A stretch of DNA of 64,000 nt from Litorisediminicola beolgyonensis (GTDB taxonomy: Bacteria > Pseudomonadota > Alphaproteobacteria > Rhodobacterales > Rhodobacteraceae): the NCBI RefSeq assembly GCF_042679605.1, contig NZ_JBHTMU010000021.1, forward strand, positions 3,793-67,792, written 5' to 3'. Below the pieces are notes generated by a model. The model was not told the DNA's origin. It saw nothing but the letters and a program-made list of their open reading frames with translations, and searched no databases. The translations under genes were made by a program, and so were the position numbers. Shown here one piece after another: positions 26,475 to 34,839 of the stretch; positions within the stretch are counted from its first letter, which is position 1, and every line of letters begins with the position of its first letter.

Positions 26475-28184
26475 CTAATTTTTGTATCCGGAGTGAGCGC
26501 GCTTCGCACCGTGCAGTGTGCCACGAGTTCGACATAAGCCAAAGCGAGCCCCCGCAACCATCGTTACTTGCCTAACGCCCGCGCTAAAGCCGCGGGCGTC
26601 GGCATGTCCGGCCTCCCCGCACAAAGACAGGATCGCCCCAAGCTCCCCATAGAGCTCCAGCGCATGCCCGTCCTCCTCCGGCCGCGCCGCGATCCGCTCG
26701 ATCAGACCCCGCAAAACCTCCCCCGCATCGCTGCGGATGTCGTCACGCGTCAGCGCGTCCGCCAGGTCCGTGATCTTGCGCTTGTAGATCTCGGGAAGCC
26801 GCGGGTGCAGCGCCACCGGATCGATCTCGGGCTGGGCCGAGAGCTCAGCCTCGAGCCGCGCGCGTTCCGTCTCGAGCCTGTCCATCTGCTCCTTCATCGA
26901 CGGATGAAACATGCCCTGCCGGATCGCGGTGACGATATTGTCGATCTCGCGGGTGGTCCTGGCGAGGGCGGCATCGGCCTTGTCGCGGCTGGCGATGGCG
27001 GTGCTGCGCTCCTTCTGCCATTCTCGCTGAAACTCCGCCACGAACTCGGCCAGCAACTCCGGCGCCATCAGCTTGTGACGGAGCCCCGAGAGCACGCGAT
27101 CTTCAAGCTCGGTTCTCGGAATCGTCCTGCGGTTTTTGCAGGTGCCGCGGTTGCGGGCGGCCGAGCAGCCGTAGCGGGAGGCGCTGACCATGATGTAGCC
27201 CGCGCCGCAGCACCCGCAGGTGACGAGACCCGACAGGAGATAGCGCGGCCGCCGGGCGCGTTCGGTATGAGGTGCGGCCGGGTCGCGCAACCGTTCGGCG
27301 ATCAGGTCGTCGCGGACGGCGCCCTGGCGTGCCTTCACACGCTGCCAGAGCGCGTCGTCGATGATCCGCAGATCCGGGAACTCTTCGATGATCCAGTCTT
27401 CCGGCGGGTTGGGTCGGGCCTGGCGCTTGCCGGTCACCGGGTCCTTCATGAAGCGCTGACGGTTCCAGACCAGCCGACCGACATAAAGCTCGTTGTTGAG
27501 GAGCCCGGTGCCGCGCTTCCAGTTGCCCGAGATGGTCGAGAAGCTCCAGGTGCCGCCGCGCGGACCCGGGACGCGCTCGGCATTGAGCCGCGCCGCGATG
27601 GTCCGGGCGCTCTCGCCCCTCGCGTAGTCCTCGAACACCCGCACCACCACCGATGCCTGATCGGGATCGATGCAGCGATCGCCGTTGCTCATGGTGCCAT
27701 CGGGCAGGGGACGTCGATCGAGCGCGTAGCCGTAGCTGATACCGCCCGCGGATTTGCCCGCATGCACGCGCCCTTCGAGCCCGCGATGGGTCTTCTGCGC
27801 GAGGTCCTTGAGATAGAGCGCCGACATGGTGCCCTTGAGACCGATATGGAGCTCGTTCATCCGTCCCTCGGCGACGGTTCGGATCTCGACCCCGGCATAG
27901 ACCATCTGTTTGTGGAAGGCCGCGACATGTTCCTGGTCCCGGCTGATACGGTCGATGCTCTCCGAGACCACCACGTCGAAGCGGCCCGCGCGCCCGTCTT
28001 CGAGCAGCTTCTGGTAGCCCGGGCGCAGATGCGTGGCGCCCGACATCCCCATATCGGCGTAAATCTCGGTCTCGTCCCAGCCTTCCGCCGCCAGCATCTT
28101 GCGGCAGACCCGCACCTGGTCCTCGATCGAGGCCTCCCGCTGCAGCGACGAGGAGAAGCGGGCATAGATCGCGGCGCGGGTCAT
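26475..28184 (-). CDS. Large serine recombinase
   Basis: The protein has 569 residues. The N-terminal resolvase domain has the nucleophile region YARFSSSLQ (Ser11) and the arginine cluster SESIDRISRD. A recombinase domain follows (ARTIAARLNAERVPGPRGG, then LNNELYVGRLVWNR), then a zinc ribbon (TCGCCGAGY...GCSAARNRGTCKNRR) and a coiled coil at about residues 385-450. Such proteins integrate and excise phages or genomic islands. The ATG overlaps the upstream tyrosine recombinase by 4 bp. The last about 30 codons read through a sequence equal to the 3' end of tRNA-fMet, suggesting the C terminus is fixed by the integration junction. Confidence 0.92.
   Translation of the reverse strand: MTRAAIYARFSSSLQREASIEDQVRVCRKMLAAEGWDETEIYADMGMSGATHLRPGYQKLLEDGRAGRFDVVVSESIDRISRDQEHVAAFHKQMVYAGVEIRTVAEGRMNELHIGLKGTMSALYLKDLAQKTHRGLEGRVHAGKSAGGISYGYALDRRPLPDGTMSNGDRCIDPDQASVVVRVFEDYARGESARTIAARLNAERVPGPRGGTWSFSTISGNWKRGTGLLNNELYVGRLVWNRQRFMKDPVTGKRQARPNPPEDWIIEEFPDLRIIDDALWQRVKARQGAVRDDLIAERLRDPAAPHTERARRPRYLLSGLVTCGCCGAGYIMVSASRYGCSAARNRGTCKNRRTIPRTELEDRVLSGLRHKLMAPELLAEFVAEFQREWQKERSTAIASRDKADAALARTTREIDNIVTAIRQGMFHPSMKEQMDRLETERARLEAELSAQPEIDPVALHPRLPEIYKRKITDLADALTRDDIRSDAGEVLRGLIERIAARPEEDGHALELYGELGAILSLCGEAGHADARGFSAGVRQVTMVAGARFGLCRTRGTLHGAKRAHSGYKN
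26546..26560 (+). other. Candidate attachment-site core (tRNA-fMet 3' end)
   Basis: Within the 3' coding end of the serine recombinase gene the + strand reads GAGCCCCCGCAACCA. The last 12 bases are the universal bacterial initiator-tRNA 3' terminus. The rest of the tRNA is absent. The first 13 bases recur at 49115-49127 in the same orientation. A 13-mer repeat is not rare by chance in 64 kb of GC-rich DNA, so the assignment rests on its position in the recombinase tail and the tRNA match. Confidence 0.45.
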
Positions 28185-29224
28185 CGGGCGGCTCCCTTCA
28201 TATCGGCGATGAGGCTGGCGTAATCTCGGCCCGCCTCGATCGTCTGCGCGTGGATGTAGTGCTTGTCCGCCGTCCCGAAACTCCGGTGGCCCAGAATGGG
28301 CCGGATCAGCTTCGCCGCCTGCGGAGAGATTCGTGCCAGCGTCGTCGCCGCCGCGTCCCGGAAGAAGTGCGGTGGAACGCGGATGCCGGTCATCTCCTTG
28401 ACGCGGGTCGCCACGCAGGGACCGATATGGTCGTAGCTCATTGGCACGCCGTTGCGATTGATCCAGAGATGGCTCCAGGGCTCGGTGCTACGTTCGAGAA
28501 GTAGCGGGCGTGCCTCGTCGACATATTGCCGGAACACCGGCAGCACCTGTGGTGGAAGCTCCGCCTCCCAGGGCAGCCCGGTTTTGGTCTGTTCCTCGGA
28601 AAGCGCGATCGTGGCACCGGCGGCGTCGATGAAGATCGATATGCCGATCTCCAGCTCTGCGAGGGATCGCCGCCGGATCGGCATCATGGCCAGAAGGGCG
28701 ATGATCGCACCGTCGCGGATACGCGTTGCACGGAAGAGCGCGCTTGGCGTCGCGTCGGCGTGGTCGGTGGCGAGGCGAATACCGGCCTCGAGCAGCACCT
28801 GGCTCGACAGGATGCGACCGTGTTTGCGCTTCTGAAAACCCCGCTTGGCCAGGTACTTCAGGCCTTTGCGAAGCGCCTTGTGCTCGGACCAGTCGCAGGT
28901 CGGATCATATGCCGTCAGGATGCGCAGCACCCCGTCGACGAACATCAGTTGCATCATCGGCTGCGTGTGCGCGAGGTCCTGAAGCCAGTGTCGGAGGCGG
29001 GCAATCTCGGCGCGATCCGCGGGCGGATGATCCAGAAGCTCCGGGTACGTCGTCGCGATCCATTGGAGCCAGCGTCCGTATCGGCTGATGAGCGTCTTGC
29101 AGCTCGTCTCGCGCAGATGCGCAAGGGCTCCGCGGTCGTCCAGCGGTCCGCCCCGGAGGCGAAGCCGGGTCCACATGGTCCGATCCGTCTCCGGCCAGTC
29201 TTCGATGGGAAGAGTGAGGCTCAT
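28181..29224 (-). CDS. Tyrosine recombinase / integrase (second of operon)
   Basis: The protein has 347 residues. It has a C-terminal catalytic domain with the first arginine in MMPIRRRSLAELEI, the H-x-x-R box in PPHFFRD, the second histidine in LGHRSFGTADKHY, and the nucleophile Tyr in HYIHAQT. The N-terminal 160 residues form a helical SAM-like core-binding domain. Catalytic residues are complete, so the enzyme should be active. It overlaps the preceding integrase gene and the following serine recombinase gene by 4 bp each (ATGA), which ties the three into one translational unit. Confidence 0.88.
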   Translation of the reverse strand: MSLTLPIEDWPETDRTMWTRLRLRGGPLDDRGALAHLRETSCKTLISRYGRWLQWIATTYPELLDHPPADRAEIARLRHWLQDLAHTQPMMQLMFVDGVLRILTAYDPTCDWSEHKALRKGLKYLAKRGFQKRKHGRILSSQVLLEAGIRLATDHADATPSALFRATRIRDGAIIALLAMMPIRRRSLAELEIGISIFIDAAGATIALSEEQTKTGLPWEAELPPQVLPVFRQYVDEARPLLLERSTEPWSHLWINRNGVPMSYDHIGPCVATRVKEMTGIRVPPHFFRDAAATTLARISPQAAKLIRPILGHRSFGTADKHYIHAQTIEAGRDYASLIADMKGAAR

Positions 29225-30913
29225 GTCGTCGCTCCCTTGAGCGTGCCGATCAGATTGGAATAGACGCGCGCGGCCGACCGGGCCTCCATGCCGGAATACA
29301 TGTTGATCGTGTGGCTGACCTCGGAATGCCCCAAGAGGCGTTTTGCCACCTCGTAGCCGCCGGGATTTGCGTCGAGCCAGGTCATCACCGCGAAATGCCG
29401 GAACCGATGCGCGTTCATCTTGAGCCCGGTCTCTTTCCTGATCCGCTTGGCGATCCGACCGGAGAGGGCTCCGCGATCGACACCGCGCTCTCCGGTCCGC
29501 TTCGGAAACAGGAAGGTGGTGCCCGGTGGGCAAAGCAGGGGTGTGCGGGTGGCCAGGTGCTGGTCGAGGTGCCGGACGACGTCCGACGGCAGTTCGAACT
29601 CGATCGGGCGCCCGGTCTTGGTGTCCACGTCTTCGAGAACCAAATACACCCGGGCGCTGGATATGCACGTCGAGCTCCAGTGCCGCGAGGTTCTTGATGC
29701 GGATCGGGGCGACCAGCAGGATGGCGATGGCGAGCGCGTCCTCACGTGCCAACGCCGCCGTCTTGCTCGAGGTGGCGTCAAACGCGGTCTTCTCGAAGAT
29801 CGTCTCCGGAAGGGTCAGGAGTCTCAGCTGGTTCTCGGGCTGCTGGAGGGCGCGAAGCCGCTCGCGGTTCTTGGGGGTCATGCCGACGGGCTTGTCCCGG
29901 TCGACCTTCTTGGCCAGACCGGCAATAGCCTCCCGGATTGTCTCGGGCGCACCGGTCAGCCGTGCAAGATTGCGCAGGAGCCCGGCAGTGTCGCTGATGT
30001 TCTGATTGGTCTTGTTGCCGGTCCTCGAGAGCATCTGCCGCAAACCGCGTTCCGCGGTGGCCGGACCCAGAAGTGACGCCACTCCGGTGAGGTTGCTGGC
30101 ACCCATCCCGGAGTGGACCAACTCCGAGGCGAAGCGCAGCGTCTGATAGCGGTACTGCCTGATCGTGTCCGGTCTGAGCCCGGGCGACGGCTCGCCGGTG
30201 GCGAACGGATCGGGAGAGGCGAGACGGTCCAGCAGGCTCTCGAGCTCCGAGGTGAAGCTCTCCGGGAAGCTGTCAGAGGGCAGGGCGATCACCTTGCGCT
30301 CCGACGGACGCACGAGGGCAATGTCGGGCCAGCCGGGAACCTTTGCCCTGGCCTTGTTCCAGCCACTGACCGCTGCCTTGAAACCATTGTCGGGATCCTT
30401 GCTGATCTCGTTCACGCGGAGGGCATCGCGATAGGCCTCGGCATGGGCGAGGGTGACGTCGCCCGGTCTGACGCCGGATCGGCTGAGGAAATGAACGAAC
30501 CGGCACAGCGCCGAGTTCAGGCTGTAGTCCTTGAGGTCGAGCGCCGCCCGCCAGAGGAGCTGCCAATCGGCGGCAAGATCCGTGATCCGACGCGCGCGCT
30601 TCTCCACGATGCCGAAGGCGACCATGGCGGACCGGACATTGCTGACGGCATTCGTCCATGTCTTCGCCATGATGCCGAGTTCTGCGTGCGACACCTTTGC
30701 GAGCCGCGGGCGCAGCCATCCGCCGTCACAGGGAATATCGCTCGGTGGAAGACCGTGAGCCTTGGCGACACGCTTCAAGCCGGAGACGAAGTCTCGTTGG
30801 CGGGTCTCGCTGAGCGTCCAGTCGCGTTCCGCTTTCTGGATCAGGTCGGCGAAGCTGATCGTGTCCGCGGGAACGAAGGCGCGATCGATGGAAATGGGGC
30901 TGTGGAAGGTCAT
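29221..30913 (-). pseudogene. Tyrosine recombinase with a single-base frameshift (first of operon)
   Basis: The reading frame from 30913 encodes an integrase N-terminal domain and the catalytic Arg region (APIRIKNLAALELD). Around the CCCGGG run at 29649-29654 similarity switches to the next frame, which carries VYLVLEDVDTKTGRP, the HRFRH box, LGHSEVSHT and the Tyr in NMYSGM, ending at 29221. The total span is 3n+1 bases, as expected for one extra base. The joined product would be about 563 residues. The break separates the first arginine from the H-x-x-R...Tyr part, so without correction it cannot work. It may be a real mutation, a sequencing error or, less likely, recoding. Confidence 0.8.
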
Positions 30914-31078
30914 CGGGAGAGGGTCCTTTAGGTCGTGACGGGTCTCGGGCGGACAAGGCGGGACAGGGGTCCCGATTCGGGATCAGGCTAGCATGAAAAA
31001 TCCGCAATTTTAGACGCGGGCCTCTTCCCGAAATCTCGTATCCATCTGTTTTTAATGGACATTGCGGGGCAGGTAGGG

Positions 31079-31285
31079 TCAGTAGGTCTGACCCCGCCGA
31101 TAGCGCGCGTGGGCCTCTGGATGGATGCGGATCAGCCGCCCCTTGGGGCCGACCCTGAGGGCATCGAGCAGCCCGTATGCGATCGCGCGGCGCACGGTCT
31201 TCTCGGAGACCTGGTCGAGCCACGCGACGTCGCTCACGGTCAGGAGTGCGTCATTGGGTTTGGTGTTCTGGTTCGTGTCCCGCAT
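31079..31285 (-). CDS. Small HTH protein, excisionase-like
   Basis: The protein has 68 residues. The middle reads LLTVSDVAWLDQVSEKTVRRAI, a MerR/Xis-type winged helix used by recombination directionality factors, followed by a wing with RVGPKGRLIRIHPEAHARY. It lies 165 bases upstream of the recombinase operon on the same strand. By analogy with other integrative elements it would steer excision against integration or regulate the int genes. Function is inferred from fold and position. Confidence 0.7.
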   Translation of the reverse strand: MRDTNQNTKPNDALLTVSDVAWLDQVSEKTVRRAIAYGLLDALRVGPKGRLIRIHPEAHARYRRGQTY

Positions 31286-31470
31286 CGGGGATCTCCTCGG
31301 TCAGATGTGACTGGAGACACGCCTCCCGCGCCGCTTGCCGTGCCAGGAGGCGGACAAGCTCCAGAAGACCCGGATGCGGGGTCGCCCGCGGCTCAGTGGA
31401 GTTGGAAGTCGGTTTGGTCAGACGTGTCATGCCCCGACCATGCGTGGGCCGGGGCAGGGCTGACCAAGGG

Positions 31471-31498
31471 GGTCAATCGCGCAAAATCGCGATCGACC
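31471..31498. repeat. Inverted repeat between excisionase-like and hypothetical genes
   Basis: Arms GGTCAATCGCG (31471-31481) and CGCGATCGACC (31488-31498) pair over 11 positions, with one G-U pair in RNA, around the loop CAAAAT. It lies just past the stop of the minus-strand gene at 31506. A run of six T follows on the + strand but none follows in the minus direction, so it is not a normal terminator for that gene. It could be a binding or recombination site. Confidence 0.4.
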
Positions 31499-31505
31499 AA
31501 ATTTT

Positions 31506-32357
31506 TTACGCGTCTTCTTTGGCCGGGTTGCCGAAGATTGGCGGCATGTCCAGTTCGGTCCGCTCCTGCATCGTGCCGTCGTCCCTTTGGATCAGACCCA
31601 GCTTCAGCCGTTCAGCCCGTCGTTCCGCTTCTCGTGCTTCCTTGGCTTTGAAGCGTTTGATGTCTTCGTAAATTGTGTGACCGCTGAGAGTGACAGATGG
31701 GTTCGTCAATTGTCTTCCGACCCATTGCACGAATTCGATGAGCTTCCCGGTGCGGGGATCTCCGATCTCGTCAGGGCGGGTCGTAAACGTCAGCGCGCGA
31801 CCGGCGTCCCGCCATGTGTAAAAGCACTGATCCGCAACTCTGCGGGTGCGCTGGTCCGTCACCCTTCTTGCGTCATCGGGAGCGATGAGCGCCACGGCAC
31901 CATATGTCTCGTTTAGCTTCTTAATTGCGTCCCGCAGCTCCTTGCAGGACACGCCTGGATCGTGTGCCATGGCCCGCGTGGCTTCGAGATGTCCCGGGTC
32001 TTCCTCTGACGCGAAAAGATTATCAACCGTCTCGAGGGCTTCGATGACCTTAGCGAGCTTCTCTTCGTTAGAGCCCATCTGCCTCAGTGCGTCACGAAGC
32101 AGCTTGCACCCGGCTTCCACCGCTTTGTCGCGGCTCACCGGGATCATGCAGACCTCGGATTCGCTATCGAGGCAGTTGCCTACGCAAATCGAGAGGCCTC
32201 TCGCGTCCTCTTCCGAAAAGCCGAAACGCTCCATCAGCTCATCAAGCTGTTCCGCGTCGAACGCGCCGCGTTCATCGTAATCTTCTATGATCCAAGGTCG
32301 GACTTTACGTGTTCCGTCCTTGTGTGGGTAGATCGTGTAATTCTCGTTCGCCAACAT
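31506..32357 (-). CDS. Hypothetical protein of the mobile region
   Basis: The protein has 283 residues from the ATG at 32357, chosen because AGGAG precedes it by 7 bases; the frame upstream adds a poor extension. It is charged and helical, with no signal peptide or membrane segment. It has an acidic N-terminal part (IIEDYDERGAFDAEQLDELM), a central cysteine-containing region and a basic C-terminal helix (FKAKEAREAERRAERLKLG). I do not recognise the family. It lies upstream of the excisionase-like and recombinase genes on the same strand and has lower GC than the flanking chromosome, so it is probably cargo or an accessory gene of the element. Confidence 0.65.
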   Translation of the reverse strand: MLANENYTIYPHKDGTRKVRPWIIEDYDERGAFDAEQLDELMERFGFSEEDARGLSICVGNCLDSESEVCMIPVSRDKAVEAGCKLLRDALRQMGSNEEKLAKVIEALETVDNLFASEEDPGHLEATRAMAHDPGVSCKELRDAIKKLNETYGAVALIAPDDARRVTDQRTRRVADQCFYTWRDAGRALTFTTRPDEIGDPRTGKLIEFVQWVGRQLTNPSVTLSGHTIYEDIKRFKAKEAREAERRAERLKLGLIQRDDGTMQERTELDMPPIFGNPAKEDA

Positions 32358-32493
32358 GCGCTTCTCCTGTGTTCTTGCTCTGTTCGAGCAGCCTGCGATG
32401 GAAACAGGATCGCGCAACAGCGGGATCCGGGTATTTTGTTTGCGTTTGTTCTTTTTTTGGGGAGGTGCTCTGCGGTGTTCAAAGGCGGGAAGA

Positions 32494-32506
32494 GGACGTT
32501 CGCTGC
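32494..32506 (-). repeat. Dispersed GCAGCGAACGTCC element, copy 4 (with diverged neighbours)
   Basis: On the minus strand this reads GCAGCGAACGTCC. Related units, also minus strand, lie near 32541-32553 (GCAGCGAAAGTCG) and 32618-32630 (GCAGCGAAAGGCCG). The 289-base gap between the hypothetical gene and the IS5 remnant holds little else. Confidence 0.5.
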
Positions 32507-32644
32507 GGTCAGAACGAACGACCAGTATGGGCAGAGAGCCGACTTTCGCTGCAGGCGCAAAAAATTGGTGGCACGCCCAGCGAAGCAGTCGTTCACATCA
32601 GGTCCTATCGTCGAGACCGAACCGGCCTTTCGCTGCGCCCGTAA

Positions 32645-33045
32645 CTAGGCTCAGGACCCATTGATCTGAGCCGAAGGGCATGATTCACCGCACGAAAACA
32701 GAGCGGTGATATGTCTAATCTCTTCTGGCTGAGCGATGCGCAGATGGCGCGTCTGGAGCCCTACTTCCCGAAGTCCCATGGCAAGCCGCGCGTTGATGAT
32801 CGGCGTGTGTTGAGTGGGATTATCTTCATAAATCGTAACGGCTTGCGATGGCGCGATGCTCCTGCCGCATACGGCCCCCACAAGACGCTCTACAATCGTT
32901 GGAAGCGGTGGAGCGACAAGGGCATCTTCGCGAAGATGATGGCGGGACTGGTTGCCGAGCACGGCGAGAAGAACACCGTGATGATCGACGACACCTACGT
33001 GAAGGCTCACCGCACGGCGTCCAGTCTAGGCGTAAAAAAGGGAGG
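32645..33045 (+). mobile_element. IS5-family element, 5' remnant
   Basis: A left-end inverted repeat (CTAGGCTCAGGACCCATTGA) precedes an ATG at 32711. The frame then encodes the N-terminal about 110 residues of an IS5 (IS427-type) transposase: LFWLSDAQMARLEPYFP, GLRWRDAPAAYGPHKTLYNR and the first DDE aspartate in VMIDDTYVKAHRTA. The homology stops near 33035-33045, where an IS3-family remnant in the opposite orientation begins. The C-terminal part of an IS5 transposase, in the same orientation, is found at 48884-49043. Confidence 0.85.
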
Positions 33046-33696
33046 CGCCGACCGCAGCAATCCATTCCCGGACCGCCTTCGCGACGAACTCCGGGCCGTT
33101 GTCCGACCTGATATGATCGGGCACGCCCCGCAGGATGAACTGGTCCGAGAGCACATCGATGACGTCGATCGATCGCAGCCTTCGGTCGATCCGGATCGCT
33201 AGGCACTCCGGGTGAACTCGTCGATCAGGTTGAGCATGCGGAACTTCCTTCCGTCGTGGGTCCGGTGCTCGACGAAGTCGTAGGACCAGACGTGCTTCGG
33301 ACGCTCGGGCCGTAGACGGATGCAGGACCCGTCGTTGAGCCAGAGTCGGCTCTTCCTCGGTTGCTTCTGGGGAACCTTGAGCCCCTCCCGCCGCCATATC
33401 CCTTCGACTATTAACCAGCAGGCGATTTGCACAGCAAATCTGCCGGGAGGGCCGCTTTACTTTCACCCCCAGCCAGCCTTCCGAAGGAGCGCCGTGATGC
33501 GCCGGTACCCGTAGCGCCCGTACTGGGACGCGAGAGCAATGATGTCCGCGGTCAGCGCGTCTTCATCGGCTCGTCCGCGCGGGAACTTCCGTTGGGTCGA
33601 CCGATGCTGGCCGAGGACGCGACAGGCAAACCGTTCCGAGACGCGGAACTTCTGCCGGACATGGTCGATGCAAGCACGGCGGCGGGCGGGGCTCAA
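33045..33696 (-). pseudogene. IS3-family OrfB (DDE integrase) with frameshifts and lost 3' end
   Basis: Three successive frames are needed to follow the integrase. The first is SPARRRACIDHVRQKFRVSE to LLRKAGWG (33696-33463). The second is REGLKVPQKQPRKSRLWLND to NLIDEFTR (about 33400-33205). The third is IDRRLRSIDVIDVLSDQFIL to RSDNGPEFVAKAVREW (about 33200-33050). These contain DDE motif parts (WSYDFVEHRTHDGR, SDNGPEF), but the final Glu region is missing because the gene stops at the IS5 junction. Confidence 0.82.
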
Positions 33697-33971
33697 CAGT
33701 TTCCCGAGGCAGCCTCGCGCAGGATGAGCTTCTCAAGCGTCAGCTCGGAGACGGCCTTCCGGAGCCTCTCGTTCTCTTTCTCGAGCTCCTTGAGCCGCTT
33801 CACCTGGTCGGTCTTCAAGCCGCCATACTCCTTGCGCCACCGGTAATAGGTGAACTGCGTCACGCCGATCGCGCGCACCGCCTCGGCCACCGACTGGCCC
33901 TGCGATACCAGCACATCGACCTGCCGGAGCTTCGCGACGATCTCTTCGGGCTTGTGCTTCTTCTGGGGCAT
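33693..33971 (-). CDS. IS3-family OrfA (transposase helix-turn-helix subunit)
   Basis: The protein has 92 residues from the ATG at 33971 (GAAGGA just upstream). It contains an HTH_Tnp_1 domain (KPEEIVAKLRQVDVLVSQGQ, then VTQFTYYRWRKEYGG) followed by a leucine-zipper-like helix (RLKELEKENERLRKAV). OrfA binds the IS ends and forms the OrfAB transposase by frameshifting. Length and sequence are intact, but its partner OrfB is broken. Confidence 0.85.
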   Translation of the reverse strand: MPQKKHKPEEIVAKLRQVDVLVSQGQSVAEAVRAIGVTQFTYYRWRKEYGGLKTDQVKRLKELEKENERLRKAVSELTLEKLILREAASGNC

Positions 33972-34104
33972 TCCTTCGTCCTCCATCTGGCTCGAAAGCC
34001 TACTTCAGAGAGGACCAATTTTCAGGGAGCAGGCCAAAGCACGGCGCCCCGCCATTTCGACGGTTCCGTCACGGGCGGCGGCATTTTCGAGAAATTCGAC
34101 CCGA

Positions 34105-34152
34105 TGTGACGCGCGTCACAGGCACGGCGCGGGGGCCCTTGTAATTCGGTGT
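34105..34152 (+). promoter_or_regulatory. Predicted CRP-type class II promoter
   Basis: Positions 34105-34120 read TGTGACGCGCGTCACA, a perfect 16-bp palindrome and an exact match to the CRP consensus TGTGA-N6-TCACA. A -10-like TGTAAT lies at 34140-34145, putting the start of transcription near 34152. The palindrome centre (34112.5) is then about 40 bases upstream, the spacing of class II CRP-activated promoters. It precedes the LuxR-HTH gene at 34179 that heads the cluster ending in a cyclase gene, and a Crp-like gene converges on that end. Confidence 0.65.
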
Positions 34153-34178
34153 CAGATACCCTGTCCCGGAGCCCTGCC

Positions 34179-34736
34179 ATGAGTGCGGAATTTCTTGATT
34201 TCAGCGACGGTTCCGGCCCGGAACGGGTGCCCGAGGGCAGCCGCGGGCTGTTGACGCCGCGCCAGCATCAGGTGCTCGCCTACCTCGCCAAGGGATTCAC
34301 CAACTCTGAAATCGGCGACATCCTGCAATGTTCCGAGGGCACGGTGAAGAACCATGTGGCGGCGATCCTGTCGCGGCTCGAGGTCAGTAACCGCACCGAG
34401 GCCGCGTCAGAATGGGTGCGGCGGAACGGGCGCTTTGCCGACGCGCGGGAAATGCCCGCCGTCGCCATCGAGGCAACAAGCGCAGCCTGCACGGAGCTTG
34501 CGATGATGTTGCGCGGCGCGCTGATCGCCGATGGCTTCCGGATCGCCGCCGCCGGGGAACGGGGCACGCGCGACGCGCGCGTCCTGCTGATCCGGCGCGA
34601 GGATCGGACCTATGCGCTGGTCGAGGTGACCGGGCATGGCCTGGCCGTCGCCATCGAGTCCGACGCCAAGGACCCCGAGAACCTGCGGCAGACCGTTCGG
34701 GCGGTCGTCGCCCTGATCGGCACGGGCCTTGCCTGA
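34179..34736 (+). CDS. LuxR-type HTH protein with an unrecognised C-terminal domain
   Basis: The protein has 185 residues from the ATG at 34179 (GGAG upstream). A GTG at 34149 is excluded if transcription starts near 34152. Residues 24-85 are a GerE/LuxR helix-turn-helix (LLTPRQHQVLAYLAKGFTNS, then CSEGTVKNHVAAILSRLEVS). There is no N-terminal receiver or autoinducer domain; the HTH is at the front. The C-terminal 95 residues (with LMMLRGALIADGFRI-like helices and beta strands) match nothing I know and could be a ligand or partner domain. It is the first gene after the CRP-type promoter and probably controls the genes that follow. Confidence 0.8.
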   Translation: MSAEFLDFSDGSGPERVPEGSRGLLTPRQHQVLAYLAKGFTNSEIGDILQCSEGTVKNHVAAILSRLEVSNRTEAASEWVRRNGRFADAREMPAVAIEATSAACTELAMMLRGALIADGFRIAAAGERGTRDARVLLIRREDRTYALVEVTGHGLAVAIESDAKDPENLRQTVRAVVALIGTGLA

Positions 34737-34839
34737 GCCGCCCCTTGCCGCCCGGCCCCGTGCCGAACGGCATATTGAGAAACCACCTGCGTTCCCGCCA
34801 ATACGGCCGGCGCGCTGACAGGGAAGAGGAGTACGCAAG

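Larger units (their letters stand above)
33045..34036 (-). mobile_element. IS3-family (IS407 group) element, decayed
   Basis: The left end is at about 34036, where the minus strand begins TGGCCTGCTCCCTGAAAATT, matching the TG...CTGCTCCC ends of this group. OrfA is intact, OrfB is frameshifted at least twice, and the element is cut off at its 3' end where it meets the IS5 remnant. The element is therefore immobile on its own. No IS5 sequence reappears on its far side, so the junction is more than a simple nested insertion. Confidence 0.82.

Noticed and set aside
28181..30913. A single 910-residue open frame across the two integrase genes
   Set aside because: The middle loses integrase similarity after the CCCGGG run, and the true continuation of the first gene is in another frame ending at 29221. 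The second gene has its own start at 29224. It is one frameshifted gene plus one intact gene.
26475..34036. A prophage
   Set aside because: Apart from the recombinases and an excisionase-like gene there are no capsid, portal, terminase, tail or lysis genes.
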